DNA from: an uncultured Lachnospiraceae bacterium
Lineage (GTDB): Bacteria; Bacillota_A; Clostridia; Lachnospirales; Lachnospiraceae
Length of the DNA: 5,483 nucleotides
NCBI GenBank assembly: GCA_910587905.1
Contig: CAJUOF010000201.1
Span: 1-5,483 of the forward strand
Reading direction: 5' to 3'
Part shown: positions 1-5,454 of the stretch, piece by piece
How positions within the stretch are numbered: the first letter of the stretch is position 1
Layout of the letters: each line of letters opens with the position of its first letter
The notes under the pieces: generated by a model
The model's input: only the letters and a program-made list of their open reading frames with translations
Told to the model about the DNA's origin: nothing
Database searches by the model: none
Program-made: the position numbers and the translations under genes

Positions 1-245
1 CCCATTCGGTTAAACAGAATAAAGCTGGTATAGGCGCCGATGGCTGCAAAGGTGGAATGGCACCAGGAAATCTGAGCCGCATATCCTCCGATCAAGTTCC
101 AGGCCGTGCCGAAACAGGCGTAGGCACATAAGGTGACCCCTACGGAAATCACATAATTGGATTTTGTGAATCTGGGAAAGAGCAAAGCAAAGGCTAGGAC
201 TGCCAGCAGGCCAACCGCAGAAATCACCGATTTTTTCTTTCTCAT
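1..245 (-). CDS. livM: Branched-chain amino acid-type ABC transporter permease LivM, N-terminal part (cut by window edge)
   Basis: Second membrane-spanning permease of a HAAT/Liv-type ABC importer; with LivH it forms the channel through the cytoplasmic membrane. The ATG at 245-243 opens a frame of 81 codons that runs off the left edge. It begins MRKKKSVISAVGLLAVLAFA, a positively charged start followed by a hydrophobic helix (about residues 6-23) and a second one (about 31-48). Residues 46-73 carry the family signature: GTAWNLIGGYAAQISWCHSTF then AAIGAYTSF, which corresponds to the usual N-L-x-x-G-Y-x-G-Q-x-S-x-x-H-x-x-F-x-x-IGAY pattern. The start overlaps the livH stop by four bases (ATGA, 242-245), a sign of translational coupling. 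The family is clear; the substrate is not. A different frame at 10-267 is a shadow. Confidence 0.93.
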   Translation of the reverse strand, partial: MRKKKSVISAVGLLAVLAFALLFPRFTKSNYVISVGVTLCAYACFGTAWNLIGGYAAQISWCHSTFAAIGAYTSFILFNRM

Positions 246-1111
246 GCTTTCCTTGCTCCTTTCCCAAATAATCCTTCCGGTTTGAAGGTTAATACCAAAA
301 TTAAAATCAGATAAATTCCTGCCGGGGCCAGATCCGCCGATACATAGGAGCCAAGAATCGCTTCCACCACTCCCGCAATCATGCCTCCAAGGACAGCTCC
401 GCCGATATTACCCAGCCCTCCGAGAACCACAATCACCATAGATATGATCTTAAAGGGCATACCTACATTCGGATACACATAGTAGATGGGAGAAAGCAGC
501 AGGCCACAGAGACCGGCCATGGTGATTCCAAGGGCAAAGGCCAGGGCAAAGGTGCGCTTTGTGTTGATGCCCATCATCTGGGCCACCTTGATATTTTCAG
601 AAGTTGCGCGCATGGATCTTCCCACATCCGTTTTCTTCAGAAAGAAATGTATGGCCAAAACAGCGACCACCATAACAGCGCAGGCAATCAGCCTTGGTGC
701 ACTCACCGCAAGTCCTCCGCCGAATTTGACTGAGGCATCCCGGATCTCGTTGGGAATACTTTGATACGTCGGTGAAAAGATCAACTGAATCACACTTACC
801 AACACAAAGGCCAGTCCCATTGTCACCACCACGAAATCCGTGCCGGGTCTTCCAATGATCGGATGGATGACCAGACGGAAGATAAGCTGACCGATCAAAA
901 ACATCACCATCGTCACCGGAACAATCAGAAGGTATGGACTGAGTCCTGTGATCCTGTTGAGAACCCAGGTCGTATACATGCCAAGCATCAGACATTCGCC
1001 CTGGGCAAAATTGATCACCTTCATAACACCGAAAATAATCGTAAGTCCGACCGCAATCAGTGCGTATACGCCTCCCATGACCAGCCCGTTCAAAATTGAC
1101 TGCAGAAGCAT
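242..1111 (-). CDS. livH: Branched-chain amino acid-type ABC transporter permease LivH
   Basis: Inner-membrane permease of the Liv/HAAT ABC family, partner of LivM. The protein has 289 residues, somewhat shorter than E. coli LivH (about 308), and is mostly hydrophobic helices. The N-terminus (LNGLVMGGVYALIAVGLTII, then FGVMKVINFAQGE at about 28-39) is the standard LivH opening. Around residues 168-195, RATSENIKVAQMMGINTKR is the cytoplasmic coupling loop (EAA-like) that contacts the ATPase. GGLGNIGGAVLGG (231-243) and the ending FKPEGLFGK are also typical. An in-frame ATG lies 21 bases upstream (1132-1130), directly after the dehydrogenase stop. The start at 1111 is preferred because AAGGAGG is 7 nt before it and because the protein then begins exactly where the family does. 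It lies 21 bp after the dehydrogenase gene and overlaps livM by 4 bp. Confidence 0.95.
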   Translation of the reverse strand: MLLQSILNGLVMGGVYALIAVGLTIIFGVMKVINFAQGECLMLGMYTTWVLNRITGLSPYLLIVPVTMVMFLIGQLIFRLVIHPIIGRPGTDFVVVTMGLAFVLVSVIQLIFSPTYQSIPNEIRDASVKFGGGLAVSAPRLIACAVMVVAVLAIHFFLKKTDVGRSMRATSENIKVAQMMGINTKRTFALAFALGITMAGLCGLLLSPIYYVYPNVGMPFKIISMVIVVLGGLGNIGGAVLGGMIAGVVEAILGSYVSADLAPAGIYLILILVLTFKPEGLFGKGARKA

Positions 1112-1118
1112 ATGGTCC

Positions 1119-1125
1119 CCTCCTT
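1119..1125 (-). promoter_or_regulatory. Ribosome binding site deciding the livH start
   Basis: AAGGAGG on the minus strand, 7 nt upstream of the ATG at 1111-1109. It lies downstream of the alternative ATG at 1132-1130, so it can only serve the internal start. Confidence 0.85.
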
Positions 1126-1132
1126 CCCCCAT

Positions 1133-2110
1133 TTAGTCCGCATCCACCACCACCCAATTCGGTTTCTTTTCCGGCTTTGGCTGGCACAACAATGCAACTA
1201 CATTTTTTGCTGCATAGAGACTGCAGCTATTCATGGCCTCGTCGTTGTAGGATGCAATATGTGGAGATACTACCACTTGTTCGAGCTTTAAAATCGGCTC
1301 GTTAGAATCAACCGGCTCACAGGTGAATGCATCAATGGCAGCTCCCGCAAGATGCCCGCTTACCAAAGCCTCGTACAACGCCTTCTCGTTTACAATCTCA
1401 CCGCGCGCCGCATTGATCAGGAAAGAACCTGTCTTCATCATGGCAAGCTGCGGTGCATCAATCATATGCTCCGTCGCTTTCATAAGCGGCGCATGTATCG
1501 TTACATAATCAGCTTCCTTTAAGAGATCCTCAAGAGTACAGCGGATTACACCGTGTTCCCTCGCAAAATCCTCATCCCAGAAAGGATCATATCCCAGTAT
1601 TTTCATTTGAAATCCCTCGGCACGGACAGCCATGCATTTTCCGATGGCTCCCATGCCGATAATTCCGAGAGCCCTTCCGTATACCGACGAACCGAAGAAC
1701 CCGTTCCATTCGCCCTCCCTCATGGAGCGGTCTGCCTGAGGAATCTTCCTTGCGACAGCCAGCATCAGGCCGAAGGCAAAATCCGCCACTCCCTCCTTAT
1801 TTGCACCTGGTGTATTCGCCACATATATCTGGTGCTCTTTCGCTGCCTCCAGATCAATGTTATTGACGCCTGCTCCGTGTTTGGCGATTACCCGAAGGCC
1901 CTTTGCTGCCTCCATAAGACCTCTCCCCACCGGCTCCAGGCCATTGATAATTGCCACCACCTCATCATCGATGTACGGCAGCAGTTCTTCCTCTTCGCTT
2001 ATCGGGTGTTCTTTGACACGAACCACTTCAAACCCGGCATTTTCCAGTATTTCAACCGGTTCCCTGCTAAATTTTCCAAAGGAAGGAGTTGTAATCAAAA
2101 CTTTCTTCAC
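1133..2110 (-). CDS. D-2-hydroxyacid dehydrogenase (phosphoglycerate dehydrogenase-like), GTG start
   Basis: Cytoplasmic NAD(P)-dependent dehydrogenase of 325 residues that would interconvert a 2-hydroxyacid and a 2-oxoacid. The Rossmann motif G-M-G-A-I-G is at 152-157, and Asp175 (in GYDPF) sits where NAD-preferring members carry an acidic residue. The catalytic triad is visible: Arg236 in NAARGEIV, Glu265 in DAFTCEP and His284 in SPHIAS. AKHGAGVNNIDLEAA (76-90) is the substrate-domain segment typical of the SerA-like branch. There is no C-terminal ACT domain, so it is not a serine-regulated SerA of the long type. The frame is open upstream to 2218, but that part overlaps the SBP2 coding end. 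The GTG at 2110-2108 is chosen because AGGAGG lies 7 nt before it and the protein then begins KKVLITTPS as family members do. Its place between receptor and permease genes suggests it acts on the imported compound. The exact substrate is unknown. Confidence 0.9.
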   Translation of the reverse strand: MKKVLITTPSFGKFSREPVEILENAGFEVVRVKEHPISEEEELLPYIDDEVVAIINGLEPVGRGLMEAAKGLRVIAKHGAGVNNIDLEAAKEHQIYVANTPGANKEGVADFAFGLMLAVARKIPQADRSMREGEWNGFFGSSVYGRALGIIGMGAIGKCMAVRAEGFQMKILGYDPFWDEDFAREHGVIRCTLEDLLKEADYVTIHAPLMKATEHMIDAPQLAMMKTGSFLINAARGEIVNEKALYEALVSGHLAGAAIDAFTCEPVDSNEPILKLEQVVVSPHIASYNDEAMNSCSLYAAKNVVALLCQPKPEKKPNWVVVDAD

Positions 2111-2117
2111 GACGAAT

Positions 2118-2123
2118 CCTCCT
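2118..2123 (-). promoter_or_regulatory. Ribosome binding site deciding the dehydrogenase GTG start
   Basis: AGGAGG on the minus strand with a 7-nt spacer (ATTCGTC) to the GTG at 2110-2108. It lies in the 26-bp gap after the SBP2 stop, which rules out the longer upstream start at 2218. Confidence 0.85.
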
Positions 2124-2136
2124 GACCGAAGTCTTT

Positions 2137-3431
2137 TTAATCCATGTCCTCCGCTGCCACAAATTCTCTCACGGATACTTCCGTAGGATATACCGCATAG
2201 GGAACGTGATCCTGCCACTGGGCCAGAACGGCAATCGCATGTTCATTTAAACCATTCTCATTGAATTTCACGGTGGTAGGGGCCATCAGGGTGTCTGTAA
2301 ATTCTGTCTGGGAAATGGTATCACGGAGAACGACACTGTCCCTGGTGCCACAGATTTCAAGTGCCTCGGCAATGATCTTGACAGCCTGGTAATTGGGGCC
2401 GGCCACTTCTGTCATAAAATATCCGTAGGTTTCCTCAAAATCATCGACAATCGCCTTATTTTCCGGATTGTCCTGTACATATTTGGTGTATGGATTCCAG
2501 TTTCCGGTACTCAAAATCCCGTTGATGGAATCACCGAGAGCCTCCTCCAGGGACGGCCAGGCAACCGGTCCGATCACCAGCGGATGATAATCCATACTTT
2601 TCATGGTCTCAATAAACAGTTTAGACTCTGACGCATAGGTCGCAGGAATAAACACCTCTGCTCCGGAATTTTTCATCGCAGTCACAATGGAAGAGGCGTC
2701 GGTAAGGCCCGGTGCAAAGGATTCGTCAAATACAATTTCCAACCCATATTCTTCTGCGTCGGCACGGCTTCCCTCTGCGGAGGAAATACCAAAAGCGGAA
2801 TTTTCATAGACTATGGCCACTTTCTTATAGCTATAGCCCATCTCGTCATTGAGCCACTGTATCGCTTTTACCACATTTTGTCCCGCATCCGGCCCCAGAT
2901 GGCACAGGGAAAACACATATTGATATCCCTGTCCTGTAATATCCGGCGCATTGCAGTTGGTGACGGCCGGAATCTGATTTTTTTCCAATACCGGAAGTGT
3001 CGGCATCATGATTCCGCTGTTGGCACAGCCGACCATGGCAAGGATGTCCTCATCTTGGAGAAGCCTCTCGACTACCTGTTTGGATTGGGTTGCGTCAGAG
3101 GTGGTATCGGCCTCGACCAATTCAATCTTTGCACCTCCCAGTGATTTGATTCCGCCGTTCTCATTGATATGCTTCACCGCCAGTCTCGCTCCGTCAAGCC
3201 CCATCTGTCCGCTCTCCGCATTGGCGCCGGAAAGGGGATACGCCGCCGCAATTTTCACTGCGGGAACCTCTTCGGAAGCTTTTTTTCCGGATCTTCCTCC
3301 GGGGCTTTTGTTTCACCCCTGACGTCTGCCTTTGTCTCCGCATTACTCTCTTCCTCTTTGGACCCGCAGGCAGCGAGGCTTATCCCTATGCAGACGGTCA
3401 GTACAAGCGCAGCCAATCTTTTGAGTTTCAT
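2137..3431 (-). CDS. ABC transporter substrate-binding lipoprotein SBP2 (Peripla_BP_6/LivK type), with a -1 frameshift in an A7 tract
   Basis: Extracellular, lipid-anchored receptor of the Liv/HAAT family that would hand ligand to LivH-LivM. The ATG at 3431-3429 follows AAAGGAG by 7 nt and starts a clear lipoprotein signal: MKLKR, a hydrophobic stretch, then lipobox L19-A20-A21-C22, followed by a Glu/Lys-rich linker. This frame stops at 3257-3255 (58 codons). The mature domain, KIAAAYPLSGANAESGQMG onward, lies in the -1 frame and runs to the stop at 2137. The switch falls at the A7 tract 3280-3286; one more A would join them into a 431-residue protein. The domain has the type I binding-protein marks: AAAYPLSG, KHINENGGI, GGAKIELVEADTTSD, and VIGPVAWPSL near the C-terminal half. 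It is a close paralog of SBP1. It may be a sequence error, slippage-dependent expression or a pseudogene. A start at the GTG 3258-3256 would give a protein with no signal peptide, which is unlikely to work. Confidence 0.85.
3279..3300 (-). other. A7 tract with a dnaX-like slippery heptamer at the SBP2 frame switch
   Basis: On the minus strand the signal-peptide frame reads GAA AAA AAG across 3287-3279, so the heptamer A_AAA_AAG (3285-3279) is in the zero-frame register used for -1 slippage in E. coli dnaX. GGAGG at 3300-3296 lies 10 nt upstream, close to the dnaX stimulator arrangement. CCGGA and TCCGG pair around it (5-bp stem, 6-nt loop). No strong hairpin is seen just downstream; only a very short CTT/AAG pairing is present. 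A slip of -1 gives ...PEKKASEEVPAVKIAAAYP, a smooth linker into the mature domain. A missing base in an original A8 would look identical. Confidence 0.6.
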
Positions 3432-3438
3432 ATTCTGT

Positions 3439-3445
3439 CTCCTTT
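3439..3445 (-). promoter_or_regulatory. Ribosome binding site of SBP2
   Basis: AAAGGAG on the minus strand, 7 nt before the ATG at 3431-3429. It supports translation from the signal-peptide frame, not from an internal start near 3258. Confidence 0.85.
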
Positions 3446-3450
3446 CGTTT

Positions 3451-3464
3451 ATTGAATTTTTATT
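3451..3464. repeat. Left 14-bp direct repeat flanking the MITE-like element
   Basis: ATTGAATTTTTATT directly abuts the left end of the element. It is identical to the copy at 3671-3684, as expected of a target-site duplication, although 14 bp is long for one. Confidence 0.75.
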
Positions 3465-3670
3465 TAGGCGATTGCGAAACTCAAAAACCTGTCGAATATT
3501 CTGACAATATTTCCGGGAAAAGCCCTTTGCGCCGTGGAAGCAAGACCAGGGAAGGCGGGAGTCCCGAGTGCCTTCTGCGATTCTGGGCTTACTGGAACGC
3601 TTGGCGCAGCAGGCTTTGAACGGACATATTGGCAGAATATTCTCGTAAATTTATGTTTCGCAATTGCCTA
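3465..3670. mobile_element. MITE-like 206-bp element with terminal inverted repeats, between SBP1 and SBP2
   Basis: The ends are TAGGCGATTGCGAAAC (3465-3480) and GTTTCGCAATTGCCTA (3655-3670), inverted repeats matching at 15 of 16 positions. The inverted symmetry continues inward. GAATATTCTGACAATATTTCCG on the left pairs with the right arm at 20 of 22 positions, and AAAGCC...TGCGCC recurs inverted further in. The centre has AAGGC...GCCTT around CGGGAGTCCCG. The whole element could therefore fold into one long interrupted hairpin in DNA or RNA. No coding frame is evident, so a non-autonomous, structured mobile element is the best reading. Removing it with one flanking repeat would leave SBP1 and SBP2 about 45 bp apart, a normal operon gap. 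Its hairpin would be transcribed in the operon mRNA. The transposase family is not identified. Confidence 0.8.
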
Positions 3671-3684
3671 ATTGAATTTTTATT
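3671..3684. repeat. Right 14-bp direct repeat flanking the MITE-like element
   Basis: ATTGAATTTTTATT directly follows the right end of the element and is identical to 3451-3464. The match continues two bases (GG) into a third, one-base-shorter copy at 3699-3713. Confidence 0.75.
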
Positions 3685-3696
3685 GGATTCTTTCTT

Positions 3697-4971
3697 CTAT
3701 TGAATTTTATTGGGATCGATGAAGGCAGACACCGAGTATTCTGTCGGAAAGATGGCCCTCGGAATTCCTTCCTGCCACTGGAAGCAAACCGCCCGCGCTG
3801 CAATATCTTTTCCATTTTCATCGAACATCAACTCACCGGGACAAATCAGAGAATCCGTCAAATGCACCTTGGAGATTGCTTCACGGAGCTCTTCCCTCGT
3901 CGTCGCCTGTGACTCCTCCAAAGCTGCAGCCAGCACCTGCGCACATACATAATTGGGACCGGCCTGCTCCGACATAAAATAACCATAGGTTTTTTCAAAT
4001 TCTTCTACAATTGCCTGATTCTCCGGGATATCCATGACGTTTTTTGTATTCCAGCCCCAACTTCCCGTACTGATCACACCATTTACCGAATCTCCAAGTC
4101 CCTCTCCCAGGGACGGCCAGGCAACCGGCCCGATCACCAGTGGATGATAATCCATATTTTTCATCATATCCAAAAACAATTTAGACTCTGCCGCATACGT
4201 CGCCGGAAGAAATACCTCAGCACCGGAATTTTTCATGGCTGTCACAATGGCAGAGGCATCGGTAAGTCCCGGAGGAAACGACTCATCAAAAACAATCTCC
4301 ATCCCGTACTCTTCCGCGTCCGCCCGGCTCCCCTCCGCCATATCAATACCAAACGTGGAATTCTCATATACAATTGCTACCTTCTTGTAGTCATAGCCTT
4401 GTTCTTCATTGAGCCACTGCAAAAATCTCATGACGTTTGCGCCGCCCAGATCGGTGGAATGGGGCACTTGGAAGATATTCTCGGAGCCCTGTTCCGTCAC
4501 AGAAGCGGAACCTGCGTTGGTGATGGCAGGGATTCCATTCTTGTCAAGAATCGGAATAACCGGCATCATAACCGCACTGGATCCCGTCCCGAAAAAGCAC
4601 AGAATTTCTTCATCCGCCACCAGACGCTCTACCACATTTTGGGCCTGTGCCGGATCGCTGGTCGTATCAGCCCAGACCACTTCAATCTTTGCTCCGCCCA
4701 TGGACTGAATGCCGCCATTGTCGTTGATATGTTTAATACCAAGCTCAAGTCCATCATGTCCCATCATCCCAAGTTCTGCACTGGTTCCGGACATCGGATA
4801 CGCCGCCGCCACCTTAATCGTCTTTGGCTCGCCGTCACTTTTTGCAACATTCGTTTCGGAATCCTCAAAGTCTATAGTCTGCGTCTCCGTAGACGTTGTC
4901 TCCTCTTCCTTTCCGCACCCGGAAAGCATTGATGTGACACATACACACGCTGCCAAGATTACTGTTCCCAT
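3697..4971 (-). CDS. ABC transporter substrate-binding lipoprotein SBP1 (Peripla_BP_6/LivK type)
   Basis: First receptor of the operon, a lipid-anchored binding protein of the Liv/HAAT family. The open frame from the ATG at 4971 gives 424 residues with lipobox L16-S17-G18-C19, then an acidic, Thr/Ser-rich linker and the type I binding domain from about residue 52: VAAAYPMSG, KHINDNGGI, GGAKIEVVWADTTSD and GPVAWPSL. This start is doubtful. It has no ribosome binding site nearby, and its signal peptide has no Lys or Arg. AAAGGAGG at 5007-5000 instead points 8 nt ahead to a TTG at 4991-4989. If the A7 tract 4982-4988 were A8, that TTG would give MKKNRKR fused to MGTVILAAC, an ideal signal peptide, and a 431-residue protein, the same length as repaired SBP2. 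The central part (about residues 197-305) is nearly identical to SBP2, while the C-terminal third has diverged, so the two receptors may differ in ligand. The ligand is not known. Confidence 0.93.
   Translation of the reverse strand: MGTVILAACVCVTSMLSGCGKEEETTSTETQTIDFEDSETNVAKSDGEPKTIKVAAAYPMSGTSAELGMMGHDGLELGIKHINDNGGIQSMGGAKIEVVWADTTSDPAQAQNVVERLVADEEILCFFGTGSSAVMMPVIPILDKNGIPAITNAGSASVTEQGSENIFQVPHSTDLGGANVMRFLQWLNEEQGYDYKKVAIVYENSTFGIDMAEGSRADAEEYGMEIVFDESFPPGLTDASAIVTAMKNSGAEVFLPATYAAESKLFLDMMKNMDYHPLVIGPVAWPSLGEGLGDSVNGVISTGSWGWNTKNVMDIPENQAIVEEFEKTYGYFMSEQAGPNYVCAQVLAAALEESQATTREELREAISKVHLTDSLICPGELMFDENGKDIAARAVCFQWQEGIPRAIFPTEYSVSAFIDPNKIQ
3699..3713. repeat. Third, imperfect copy of the flanking direct repeat
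   Basis: ATTGAATTTTATTGG here matches 3671-3686 (ATTGAATTTTTATTGG) apart from one missing T. It overlaps the last codons and stop of SBP1 (PNKIQ-stop). Its presence means that the two copies around the element could predate the insertion and not be a true target duplication. Confidence 0.7.
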
Positions 4972-4981
4972 TCGTTTTCTG

Positions 4982-4991
4982 TTTTTTTCAA
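4982..4991 (-). other. Probable TTG start and A7 tract one base short of the SBP1 frame
   Basis: The minus strand reads TTG then seven A. As written, the TTG frame gives MKKTENEWEQ and stops at 4961-4959. With eight A it would continue as MKKNRKRMGTVILAAC in the SBP1 frame. The spacing to AAAGGAGG favours this TTG over the ATG at 4971. Confidence 0.65.
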
Positions 4992-4999
4992 AAGACCCT

Positions 5000-5007
5000 C
5001 CTCCTTT
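5000..5007 (-). promoter_or_regulatory. Ribosome binding site of SBP1
   Basis: AAAGGAGG on the minus strand. It is 8 nt from the TTG at 4991-4989 but 28 nt from the ATG at 4971-4969, so it argues for the TTG start. Confidence 0.75.
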
Positions 5008-5051
5008 GATTTCACTATGTTCCTGTTTCCACTCACAAATTTCTGTTTTTT

Positions 5052-5059
5052 CCTCCTTT
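5052..5059 (-). promoter_or_regulatory. Orphan Shine-Dalgarno-like sequence in the leader
   Basis: AAAGGAGG on the minus strand, 45 bases upstream of the real SBP1 ribosome binding site. The nearest starts are a TTG directly followed by a stop (13 nt away) and a GTG 15 nt away, neither convincing. It may be a ribosome standby site, part of a very short leader ORF, or chance in a purine-rich leader. Confidence 0.4.
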
Positions 5060-5070
5060 CTCTTTTATAG

Positions 5071-5092
5071 CAAACGTTTGCGCAAACGTTTG
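5071..5092. promoter_or_regulatory. Tandem LacI-family-type operators O1 and O2
   Basis: CAAACGTTTG occurs at 5071-5080 and again at 5083-5092, centres 12 bp apart, and the whole 22 bp is itself a perfect palindrome. The central CG with A/T-rich flanks is typical of LacI/GalR-family operators. The pair lies in the transcribed leader, downstream of the main promoter, where bound protein could block elongation or loop to the site at 5190-5203. Confidence 0.8.
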
Positions 5093-5131
5093 TATATATA
5101 AGAAAAAAATAAATATTTCTGAAAGTTTAAT

Positions 5132-5160
5132 TTTATATATTTTAGTTTTATGTTTTACAA
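5132..5160 (-). promoter_or_regulatory. Possible second promoter, inside the leader
   Basis: TTGTAA (5160-5155) and TATAAA (5137-5132) with a 17-bp spacer on the minus strand. The region is so AT-rich that such matches arise by chance, so this is weak. If used, its start point would lie between operator O3 and the tandem pair O1/O2. Confidence 0.35.
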
Positions 5161-5189
5161 AAATATTTTTTTATTTTCACAAACATTGT

Positions 5190-5203
5190 TGCAAACGTTT
5201 GCA
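5190..5203. promoter_or_regulatory. Operator O3, a perfect 14-bp palindrome over the predicted start point
   Basis: TGCAAACGTTTGCA, the same core as O1/O2 extended by two bases on each side. It begins next to the predicted transcription start of the main promoter, so a bound repressor would block initiation. With the preceding T (5189-5203) it also fits the CcpA cre consensus WTGNAANCGNWNNCW. A dedicated LacI-family repressor is favoured because the same core is repeated three times. Confidence 0.8.
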
Positions 5204-5210
5204 TATCTGA

Positions 5211-5239
5211 ATCTTAACACATTACTTTCCTTTTGTCAA
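5211..5239 (-). promoter_or_regulatory. Main sigma-A-type promoter of the operon
   Basis: A perfect -35 TTGACA (5239-5234), a 17-bp spacer and a -10 TAAGAT (5216-5211, four of six matches) on the minus strand. The start point would fall near 5204, giving a leader of about 210 nt before SBP1. No other promoter of this quality is seen upstream of the genes. Confidence 0.75.
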
Positions 5240-5252
5240 CACTTATTTTCAA

Positions 5253-5454
5253 TCACTGCTGTGTGATAAGGCAAAGCCCGCCTTCATGAGAAGCTCCTTT
5301 GATCAGGGGAAGGCCATATCCTTTCGTAATCCTGGCCTCTCCCGTGGGACAGCCCCCGAGCTTCCTACACTCCGCAAGTAAGTTGGGCCCTGCCGCCCGA
5401 TGGATGGCCCCGTCTACACCTCATCCCCTGCCCGGCTCAGATTTTTCCAAGCAT
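5253..5454 (-). pseudogene. Decayed fragment of a macro-domain (YmdB-like ADP-ribose hydrolase) gene
   Basis: A minus-strand frame with no start, open from 5420 to the stop at 5255-5253, reads GVDGAIHRAAGPNLLAECRK followed by LGGCPTGEARITKGYGLP. This is the macro-domain signature (G-V-D-G-A-I-H-R-A-A-G-P, then C-P-T-G-E-A-x-I-T-x-G-Y-x-L-P). It belongs to the ADP-ribose-binding family that removes ADP-ribose or O-acetyl groups. An in-frame TGA (5423-5421) interrupts the conserved glycine-rich loop just before it, and little family likeness remains upstream to 5454. After GLP (5307) the expected helix-strand AKYVIHTVGP is missing and 17 unrelated codons follow. The gene is thus broken at both ends and not functional as seen. 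The contig ends here, so its upstream half may be lost or may be mis-joined. Confidence 0.7.

Noticed and set aside
1553..2125. A 190-codon plus-strand open frame opposite the dehydrogenase.
   Set aside because: It is an antisense shadow; the minus strand has the full catalytic and NAD-binding motifs.
2111..2218. An N-terminal extension of the dehydrogenase from an upstream start at 2218.
   Set aside because: It overlaps the SBP2 coding end, has no family likeness, and the GTG at 2110 has a perfect ribosome binding site.
3432..3696. The hairpin between SBP1 and SBP2 as a simple rho-independent terminator.
   Set aside because: No U-run follows a GC-rich stem, and the precise inverted and direct repeats point to an inserted element. 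Partial termination is still possible.
4144..4932. A long plus-strand open frame (262 codons) opposite SBP1.
   Set aside because: It is antisense to a clear binding-protein gene, resembles no family and has no ribosome binding site of note.
4959..5036. A 25-codon leader ORF (GTG at 5036, stop at 4961-4959) ahead of SBP1.
   Set aside because: The ribosome binding site is 15 nt from the GTG, too far, and the peptide has no attenuator-like codon run. Its second half is just the TTG frame of SBP1.
5071..5203. The repeated CAAACGTTTG units as a CRISPR-like array.
   Set aside because: The units are short palindromes with irregular spacing (2 bp and 99 bp between copies), which fits operators and not CRISPR repeats.
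5245..5454. A GC-rich, foldable stretch that first looked like a structured non-coding RNA (GAAGCTC/GAGCTTC and AGGCCA/TGGCCT stems).
   Set aside because: The minus-strand frame reads a recognisable macro-domain core, which explains the sequence better. The stems are short and no RNA family was recognised.
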